Positions 1-7,973 of a stretch of 64,000 nucleotides of DNA are shown here, in pieces; within the stretch, counting starts at the first letter, position 1, and each line of letters starts with the position of its first letter. This stretch comes from Botryosphaeria dothidea. Lineage: Eukaryota > Ascomycota > Dothideomycetes > Botryosphaeriales > Botryosphaeriaceae. Made by a program: the position numbers and the translations under genes. The notes beneath the pieces are model-generated. The model was not told where the DNA came from, did no database searches, and saw only the letters and a program-made list of their open reading frames with translations. The stretch is taken from contig WWBZ02000002.1 in assembly GCA_011503125.2 (NCBI GenBank), positions 1,488,001-1,552,000 on the forward strand, read 5' to 3'.

Positions 1-190
1 ACATAATCTTCCGTGACGAATGGTATCAATTCGGCTATGTGGAGAGCTCCACAGTATCTACAAACGGTGTACATATAAATACTTTGCTGCTGTATTGACC
101 CTAGTGCTCTTTCCCCATTTTTAGTTCTTTTGGCTTTGTGGTCGACCGTCTCCCTGCTCGCAACCTTCTCACAGTGAAAACTTTGACAAA

Positions 191-1348
191 ATGACATCAC
201 TCAACGTCGATAATCAGGATCTCAGCAACTTCAAGGACAAGGTGGTCTTGATTACAGGTGTGTCTTGTCTACAACGTATGCAAATATGATTCCACTGACC
301 CGAGGGAAAAGGTGGCGCCTCTGGAATCGGCCTTGCCACGGCTCTCCTTGCGGAGCAACAAGGCGCAAAAGTGGTGGTGGGCGATATCAATCCGCTTCAA
401 TCTGACAAGGATATCGAGGGAAAGAACATTCTCTATGTGCCCTTGGATGTCACATCCTGGGCCTCGCAATCCTCATTTTTCAAGAAGGCCTACGAGCTTC
501 ATGGCAAAATTGACCATGTATTCGCCAATGCTGGTGAGTTTAAAGACGCCGTCAGAAGGGTCAGAATAGAGAGGTCCTACAAGAAAGAGAGATGTTGACG
601 GCTTATATCTAAAAGGATTGGCTCCGAAAAGGAACATTCTTGACGAGGATCTTGACGAGGCTGGCGAGCTGAAGCAGCCGAACTACCACATCATCGACGT
701 CAATCAGAAAGGAGCCATGGATACGACATTCTTAGCTCTACACTATCTGAAGAAGCAGGCATCTGGAGGCAGCATTGTGGTATCCTCCTCAGTAGCAGGC
801 AAGTCTTGGACTCCCTCAGTAAGAAAGAGAAAGGCGGTGGCTGACTGACATTTCTCAATAGGCGTCGTTCCCTTTCCCGAGCTGGACTACAGTAAGTTTT
901 CCCGAGCAGTCCAAGCACTCACATTTATGCTTCTTGATTGCTGATCTCACACGAAATAGGCGTTTCCAAGCATGCCGTCTTTGGCTTCGTGCGCTCCGTC
1001 GACTACAACATGTCCCGCAGTCACCCGAAAATCCGATGCAATGCTGTCGCTCCCTGCTGGACCGAGACCGGCATTGTTCCTGCCGCTCTTGCTCAGCTCG
1101 GCGCCGTGGTTCAGCAGCCCTCAGCGGTGGCGCAGGCGGTGGCGCTGCTGATGACGGATGAATCCAGGCGTGGCCAGACGGTGTTCACTCATGGTGGGAA
1201 GTCCTGGGAGATAGGAGAGTTGCTGTACGAAACAATTGTACAAAAATTGCCCTTTGTGCCCACTCCTGAGCTTATGGGAGTGTTTGATAAGATGAAAGAT
1301 TGGGCGGAGTATGATGAGGCGCAAAAGGCGGGGGCGAAGCAAGGTTAA
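191..1348 (+). CDS. Short-chain dehydrogenase/reductase (SDR), five exons
   Basis: Exons 191-257, 312-533, 616-798, 862-891 and 960-1348 join to a 296-residue protein, normal for a classical SDR. The start is the first ATG, and the protein reads straight into the Rossmann motif VLITGGASGIGLA (about residues 18-30), split by intron 1. NAG follows exon 2, the SSSVAG strand lies in exon 3, and the catalytic YSVSK is assembled across the exon 4/5 junction, which confirms the splicing. Intron 3 (799-861) starts with GCAAGT, a GC-AG intron. The protein should be a cytosolic NAD(P)-dependent oxidoreductase; the substrate cannot be read. It is the outermost gene before the transposon, and its 3' end lies about 300 bp from the element. 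Confidence 0.9.
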
Positions 1349-1651
1349 GAGAAGGTATAGAATAGCAGAAAGAAGTGAGGATTGGTGCGGCAATCAGAAA
1401 AGAGGTGATTTAAATGGCTGATATAGAAGCGAATGTATCCAAATGACCGCTGTCACCATTCTAATACTCCATACGCGTCCAGAACAAGCGGAAGCATGAC
1501 AATGATGGACCCTTGTCTTTACCAAAGGCTTGAAGCGAGGAAATGGGCGCAGTCTATTGCGTTTTGCATGGATAGTGCTGTGCGAGAGCAGAAATCTCAT
1601 CTAACTCTACCAAAAACTCTTCAAAATATTCTCTTTTCACGCATCCCCATT
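1349..1651. other. Intergenic, 3' side of SDR to transposon
   Basis: About 300 bp between the SDR stop codon and the putative left end of the transposon. Open frames here are short and lack motifs. I see no gene. Confidence 0.6.
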
Positions 1652-1753
1652 CAGGGCTCGCATTCAAGCGGCTTGCAAGCGCAAGCGGCCTCTGAGGGCC
1701 CGCTTAAATTACTTACAAGCGCCTGTAAGCGGAATTACGTAATAGATATTACT

Positions 1754-1802
1754 TAACGTAATCCACAAGCGAGTCGGACACACAAGCGAGTCGGACACGC
1801 GC
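1754..1802 (+). repeat. Left subterminal inverted repeat block of the transposon
   Basis: 49 bp identical to the reverse complement of 3545-3593. It holds two tandem copies of a roughly 17-bp unit (ACAAGCGAGTCGGACAC-like), the kind of doubled motif that transposases of this superfamily bind; that role is inferred. Confidence 0.85.
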
Positions 1803-1828
1803 ATCAGACACACCAGATTCACCACCTT

Positions 1829-3469
1829 ATGCCAGCCCAAAGACGGGCCGCAAAGGCCCAACAAGAGGGCCGTAAACTTCTCGCGATTCAAGCCCTTCGC
1901 AAAAGCCAGGTTTCAAGCGGCCGAGCTGCCGCACGGCTCTACAGTGTGCCAAGTTCGAGTCTTCACGATCGCATTCACGGACGCGCTACACGCACCGAAA
2001 CACGCGCAAACAACCACAAGCTTACCGAAACCGAAGAGCAAGCCCTCGTACAATGGATCATATCGATGGACGAACGCGGCTACCCACTAAGAATTTGTGC
2101 CGTACGTAAGGCGGCTGAATTATTGCTCAAACAACGCGTAGCTTCAGCGTTAGCCTCGATTGGAAAGAACTGGCCTCGCAACTTTATCAACCGCCGCCCC
2201 GAGCTGAAAGCAAAATATACGCGTAAATATGACTACCAGAGGGCCCAATGTGAAGATCCAGTTAAATTACGGGATTAGTTCCGGCTTATTAGTAATACGG
2301 TGCGCAAATATGGCATTATACCTGACGATATCTACAACTTCGATGAGATTGGCTATGCAATAGGTATTATTGGAACAACACGCGTTGTTACAAGATCAGA
2401 CCGACGCGGCAGACCTGTAACAACACAACCAGGCGACCGCGAGTGGGTAATATTAATCGAAAGTATCAATTCACGCGGCTAGTCGCTTCCTCCAATGCTT
2501 ATCTTTGCGGGCAAGGTTCACATCTCCACCTAGTACGAAAATAATGATATCCCACGCGATTGGGTAATCACCCTCAGCGAAAACGGCTGAACGACGAACG
2601 AAATTGGTTTAGAATAGATTCGGAATGTATTCGACCCAATTACAGCGCCTCGAACGGTTGGTACACACCGGCTATTAATCCTTGACGGCCATAGTAGCCA
2701 TGCAACGCCTAAATTCGATCAATTTTGCGCAGAACGGTCAATTATTACCCTCTATATGCCTGCTTATTCATCACACCTTCTACAGCCTCTTGATATAGGT
2801 TGTTTTTCGCCCCTAAAGGCCGCGTACCGCCGTCTCGTCGCCGAAAATGTAAGGCTTGGCATCAACCACGTCGACAAGCCTAAGTTCCTTTTAATATATA
2901 AACAAGCCCGTATAGAGGCCCTATCTACGGATAATATCCGTAGCGGCTTTATGGCAACAGGGCTTGTACCACTGGACTCAGAACAAGTGCTGTCACGGCT
3001 TCAAATCACGCTCCGAACACCGTTACCAGTACCTGCACCCACCAACACTCAGTGGCAGTCTGAAACACCGCATACTATCGTGGATTTAGAGCGCCAGGCT
3101 GCGCTACTTAAGGACCTCCTTAAGCGGCGTACACAGAGCCCACCAACGCCAACAGATCGTGCGGTAAATCAGCTTCTTAAAGGCTGCCAAATGGTAATGC
3201 ACAGTACTATACTTTTAGCGAGTGAAAACGCTCAATTACGGGCCGTAAATAAGAAATAAAAGGCCAAAAGGCAAGGGAGGAGGTCCTATATAGCTAACGG
3301 TGGCACTCTCACGGTCGCAGAAGGAGCACAACTTATACGGAAGGAAAAAGAGTGGCAAAATCCAGTCGCTATACCAGGCCAGGGTGAGGCAAAGCAACGC
3401 GCGCCACCGCGCTGTAGCGTATGCGATTCACTTGAGCATAGGGCAAATAGATGCCCAAGGCGTCAATAA
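1829..3469 (+). pseudogene. Fot1/Pogo transposase, six in-frame stops
   Basis: A single frame runs from ATG 1829 to TAA 3467-3469, about 546 codons, without any frameshift. An N-terminal Pogo/CENP-B-like helix-turn-helix region (about residues 15-135) is followed by the DDE core: FDEIGYAIG, LLILDGHSSH and the late SSHLLQPLD. The C-terminal tail has a zinc-knuckle-like pattern (CSVC, then ANRC, shortly before the end). In-frame stops lie at 2276 (TAG), 2480 (TAG), 2531 (TAG), 2588 (TGA), 2615 (TAG) and 3257 (TAA). The first five sit where Trp fits the family, and the last is one transition from CAA (Gln). The copy is inactive but young, since the frame is otherwise unbroken. Confidence 0.92.
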
Positions 3470-3544
3470 TTCAGTATAGTATACATATTTAATATATCCT
3501 AAGGATTTATGGTGATATCTGCCCTTAAATGTGCTGGTGGTGAC

Positions 3545-3593
3545 GCGCGTGTCCGACTCGCTTGTGTGTCCGACTCGCTTGTGGATTACGTTA
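3545..3593 (-). repeat. Right subterminal inverted repeat block of the transposon
   Basis: 49 bp, the exact reverse complement of 1754-1802, again with the doubled CGACTCGCTTGTG motif. Its perfect match to the left block contrasts with the diverged outer ends. Confidence 0.85.
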
Positions 3594-3660
3594 GGTATAT
3601 TTACTTACGTAACTCCGCTTGCAAGCGCTTGTAAGCAAGCGGTGCTTGTTGCCAGCCCTG

Positions 3661-4046
3661 TCCCCATTAGTGTCTGATGACCAGTGTCCCCTGCGCTGTC
3701 CGTCGAGTATCCTGTGAAGAGTTTACAATGTAAACAGCTTGGAACCCTGACACTTAATCAAGTCCCTCCCTCTACATTCTACCAAAACAAGCTAGATGTC
3801 CGGATGGATTTACCATCGTTTAATTAGAATGTTGAACATGCCCCTCGTTGGGCGCGCTCATTTCCAAATACAAGAGCTAGGATATAAAGAGGTGCTGATA
3901 CGCAATGAAGAACGTTTACAGACATTTCGCAGTGTTTTTAATCCCTTGGGCAATAGAGGCCGCTGGCCCGGCGCACTGCGGAAGTGGCGAGATGTCTATT
4001 TAAGCTTTGTTTTGTCGCTCTGTTGACCAGATAAGTAGCATCACGT
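3661..4046. other. Intergenic between transposon and unknown gene
   Basis: About 390 bp. One open frame of 76 codons at 3796-4026 has no motif, no clear codon bias and no homology I recognise, so I do not call it a gene. Confidence 0.5.
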
Positions 4047-4671
4047 TCAAAGTGGGCCAGAAAAACTTGCCTCTTCCTGATCATCCGGGTTCATAGCGAC
4101 GTGATACGTCTCGTAGTTTTTGGATGGCTCGTTGTCCTTCTGATTCTTGCCCACCAGCGTGACATTGCTATGGTTTGTCTTGTCCTCGCCTGTTCCGGAG
4201 ATGTGAGCCGAATTTCTGAAGAAAAATCAGCATCTGAGGTACAAAATATTGTTCGTGTTTTACTCACGTGATAAGAGCTATGGGCTTCTCCTTGTGCTTC
4301 GCCTCAAAATGAGTAGTAAACGTTGCAAGCTCGGTTTGGTAGCGAGCCTCCATTTCAAGAGTCACGAGACTTTCAAGACGCTTGATACACTCTCCATTCT
4401 TGGAAGTAAACTCGGTTACCTCGTAGACTGAGATTCCTGCGATGTTTTTGAGGAATCGCTTGCTGTGGACCACGAACTGGTTGAGGGTAGAAACGGCGCC
4501 AGAAATAGGCTTGGGACCCATGATGCTTTGCGGTAGATGTATATCGCTCAAAATTGGAAAGTTAAACGTGGTCAATTGTGTGCGTCCCGAGGTGCAGATG
4601 CGTAGGTATTGTTGAGAGGAGATCAGGATGTTCGTCGTAGTCTGCGTCCGAGCAATTACATATTTGAGCAT
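4047..4671 (-). CDS. Unrecognised two-exon protein of 190 residues
   Basis: On the minus strand, exon 1 (4268-4671) and exon 2 (4047-4215) join through a GTGAGT...CAG intron (4216-4267) to give 190 residues. The splice keeps the frame to a TGA at 4047-4049. The middle is a mixed-charge, probably helical stretch (about residues 60-135: FLKNIAG, EVTEFTSKNGE, LESLVTLEMEARYQTEL). The C-terminal 55 residues are polar and look disordered (KNQKDNEPSK). There is no signal peptide or membrane segment. I do not recognise the family. The consensus donor and branch-like spacing argue for a real gene. A later Met at residue 51 (MGPKPISG) is an alternative start. Confidence 0.55.
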
Positions 4672-4919
4672 ATATGCTATGCAACTTGCTTAACACGCTT
4701 GGACTTAACACTTAGGCACTTAACACGAGATGCCAGCCAAACATCTCAATATGCAATGCAAGTGGATACCCAGTCCCTCCGATAATTACCCGTTTGGGTT
4801 AGCTCGGGGACGTGCTAGACAGCTTTCACTACATTTAAATACCTACTTCCATTTTTCTCACTCAGTAACAGACCCTCCGCAGCTTGAAACACCAACCGGC
4901 GCACCAAAAAGCGACTGTC

Positions 4920-6169
4920 ATGGCCACCTCACGCGCTTTCCTCTCTCGCGGCATGCAGCTTCTCGGCAAGAGCGGTAAAACCTACGAGCTGCAGATGCCT
5001 TGTGTTCCACGGCGCAAAGACGGCCTTCCCTCCTCAACTTGGCTCGCTTTCGACGCCAATAATCGTGCTAGCAAGTTCATAATCAAGCAACCCTGGGATA
5101 TGATGCCGCATAAGGTCACTCTACTCCGACGTGAGCAGGCGTTCCACGAAAAGCTCAAAGACATATGCATCTTCCGTCGCTTGGAGGACACAGTCCCTGA
5201 GGTCACTTTGAAGGAAGACAACTCTTTGATTGAGCCGCCCCGCTTGGTCCTTGAGCTTATGGAGAAGACGGTGTGGCACGCACGCTGGGAGCGCAGGTTC
5301 ACTAGGAGGGAAATCAAGATGATCATTAAGCTGACCCTCTTCAACCTGAGGGAAATTGAAAGGCTGGGGATGGTGAACACTGGTATGTGCAAATTCAAAA
5401 CTGTTGATTTACTAAAGCTGAACATGTGTCTCAGACTTGTCGATGGAGAACATGATGCTCGACAATCACCCTGCGGAGCCAATCGACCTTCCCGGGGGAG
5501 ACCGCCCCAATCTTATTGTCAAACTGGCTGGCATCTCGAAGTGTACGTATAATTGTAGAAAAAACAGTCTCCTGTGTCCTGCTGACAACATCCAGTGTTT
5601 ATTCCACAGCAAGGGTTTGGGATGCGCCGTGAATACCGTGCACCCGAAGTCCATTTCAACAAGCCATGGGGCTTCCCAGTCCACATTTGGTCGTGGGGCA
5701 TAATAGTAGGTTCTACAATACGTTCCCAATTTTATCAATGTGGCCTGCTGACCCCTGATCTTTGTAGCTCACGCAACTCCTTGAGTCTTATGTCGATCAC
5801 AAATCGCGAGGGTTATATGCTGAGCTGAACTTTCTCCATGACACCAGTGCTCGGGAGCGGGACGAAATCTACGGCTCACAGATTCTTCACGACTTCAAGC
5901 TAGACACCATTCCGTACTATGAGGAACTTGGTCTTCGTCGTGATCCCGCCCACATGCTGCTGCCGAGCTGGGACCAACGGCTCAAGATGAAGGGGGTACG
6001 CGATGACGACCTGCTCTTCATGCGTTGGGTACTCAACCCTGACCCGACCGCGCGTCCGACTTGGGCGGAGATTTGGAACTCTGGATGGCTGGACTTTGGA
6101 CCAAATGATGCGGAGTGTGATGCCTGTGTGGTGTGGAAACTTAACGATCACGTGAAGGACAGCATGTAA
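4920..6169 (+). CDS. Protein-kinase-like protein, probable pseudokinase (copy 1)
   Basis: Exons 4920-5382, 5435-5542, 5596-5705 and 5768-6169 encode 360 residues. FIIKQPW (about residue 47) fits the ATP-binding Lys strand. VNTDLSMENMMLD, across intron 1, fits the catalytic loop: its Asp is present but HRD's His/Arg and the following Lys are not. REYRAPEV is a clear APE motif, and WSWGII is the helix F region. The DFG position reads LAGIS, so the metal-binding Asp is replaced by Gly. No glycine-rich loop is clear. The fold is therefore kinase-like while catalysis is doubtful. It is followed 200 bp later by a decayed tandem copy. The acceptor of intron 2 (5595) was chosen because it alone keeps frame. 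Confidence 0.75.
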
Positions 6170-6372
6170 ATAGTCAAGCGAACTACGTCTACTCTTGCGT
6201 TCCGCACACAACCCAAAAAATATCTCAGCCTCTGAAACTTTCCATAAACACGCCCAACTAGACGAGTGGTTCAACTCCCCATAGCAATCCTGATCATATT
6301 TCTTTCAAATCATTTACCAGACAACAGCTGGAGCTACACAGATGTGTACGCGGAGTTTTCTCTCGCCAGGAC

Positions 6373-7589
6373 ATGAGACTTCTTGGGGTTAGCGGTATCA
6401 GGTACCAGCTCAAGAAACCCTGCGCTGTTCGCTATGATGGACTTTCACCATCCGTTTGGCTCGCATTCGACATCGATCATCCGAGGGATCATTTCATTAT
6501 CAAACAGCCTTGGGATTTGAGTCACTTTCGCGTGCGCCTTCTCAAAAACGAGACTCTTCTGAGCCAAAGGTTCAGAAACTTTTTATACATCCGCCGGCAA
6601 CATCCGCCGGCAGCTTGACACAGTACCAGAGATAGTCTCCAGGGAGGATGGCTCCATGATCGAGCCCCCGCGCTTGGTTCTGGAGTATATGCAGAAGTCG
6701 GCCAGGCAAGCACGTTGGCAGAGAACCTTCACCCGCAAGGAGATCAAGTGGATCATGAGGTGGACGCTCCACTCTTTGATACGCATTGAGGCAGAAAGCC
6801 TAGTCAACACACGTAACTTTGACTTACATTATCTGCATAATTTCGTACTGACATCATCCCAGATCTCTGCATTACGAACATGTCGTTGAACAACCACCGT
6901 GATCAAGTGAAAGACCCTCGTGAATCCCCTCAACTTGTCCCGAAGCTTGCAGACTTCTCTCACTGTAAGACATTTCGATACTTCCAAATAGATGTACACA
7001 CCACTGATCATCTGTTACAGGCTTACATCCGCAGCGAGGCGTCATCGGACACCCCCAGTACCGCGCCCCTGAGGTCCACTTCGGCATGCCTTGGGCCTAC
7101 CCTGCCCATGTGTAGTTGTGGGAAATAATCGTACAGTTCCTTCACTCATATATACACAGACAGATCACACGCTGACTTGCACCCGCTTAGCTCACCCAAC
7201 TTCTCGAAGCCCAGGCCGATTTCGCCGCCCATGGCATCTACGACACCGAGGAAATCCAACGCTGCGGCGCCGATCTTTCGCACCACAATGCTTACAACAC
7301 CGCCCTCATCCACGATTTCGCCCTCGATACCGTTCCCCACTACAAAGACCTCGGATTGAGGCGTGATAAGCAGATGGTTCTTCCGCGATGGAGCGAGCGG
7401 CTCAGGACGAAAGGCCTTCGGGAGGATGATATCGGCTTCGTTGAGTGGGTGCTCGAGCCCAACCCGGACATCAGGCCCACCTCGACACAAATCTGAGAGT
7501 CAGGTTGGCTAGATATTGACGACCAGGCCGACTCTGACGACCTGGTGGAGATCCAAAGAGCGGGTATGTTCGAGAAGAAAAAGGCTTGA
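6373..7589 (+). pseudogene. Tandem kinase-like copy 2, disrupted
   Basis: This is a paralogue of the preceding gene with the same intron positions. The ATP-Lys strand (FIIKQPWD), the segment IEPPRLVLEYM and the APE region (YRAPEV) all align. Lesions: a 13-bp tandem duplication at 6588-6613 shifts the frame and leads to a TGA at 6616; TAG at 7115-7117 stands where copy 1 has Trp (HIWSWG); and TGA near 7494 stands where copy 1 has Trp (EIWNSGW). The catalytic-loop Asp is His here (VNTH), whereas the DFG position still reads ADFS, the reverse of copy 1. The start is also uncertain: sequence before 6373 resembles the start of copy 1 but is out of frame. The last codons run to TGA 7587-7589. Confidence 0.85.
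6588..6613 (+). repeat. 13-bp tandem duplication breaking kinase copy 2
   Basis: Units 6588-6600 and 6601-6613 match at 12 of 13 bases. Without one unit, the frame of copy 1 (IRRQLDTVPE-like) continues unbroken. This is a simple duplication or slippage event. Confidence 0.85.
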
Positions 7590-7973
7590 GGAAGAAGTTG
7601 CACAAGGACGAACAGAGAGATGCTTGGCCGTGGGTTGTGGAAATTATGAGCGTCAGATTCTTTTCATATCTTTGCATCACCGGACTGGATTGAGGCAAGT
7701 ACGTTTAAACTCATGAGACGTTGATGCTTGAAGTATTTCAACGGAATTGCAAAATATGTACTGCCGAGAAGTGCGGAAAACATTCCCATTATCGACAAAA
7801 GGAAATGATCTCTATGATGCAATAAAACGTCGTCGCTCATATCCTTTATGCAAAAAAACCATATAAACATCCAGTGAACCAAAGAAGAGCTAAAACCAGA
7901 CATACAGAACCGTAAAAAGACATTACAAAAGGAATAGGAGACCGTCCGCTCTCTCTTCTTCAGGGGGCTTTGC
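7590..7973. other. Intergenic between convergent kinase pseudogene and exgD
   Basis: About 380 bp, AT-richer than its surroundings, holding the two 3' flanks. I see no gene. Confidence 0.6.

Larger units (their letters stand above)
1652..3660 (+). mobile_element. Fot1/Pogo-type (Tc1-mariner superfamily) DNA transposon, decayed
   Basis: About 2.0 kb with inverted terminal regions around one transposase frame. Both outer ends start CAGGGCT when read inward, and both contain many CAAGCG motifs. An exact 49-bp inverted block lies inside each end (1754-1802 and 3545-3593). The outer parts of the two ends differ in length (102 against 67 bp outside the 49-bp block), so the exact termini are approximate. 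The TA target duplication expected of this superfamily is not visible at these ends. The transposase frame carries six premature stops, so the copy is not autonomous. Confidence 0.85.

Noticed and set aside
3796..4026. 76-codon frame next to the transposon
   Set aside because: No motif, no splice partner, length expected by chance.
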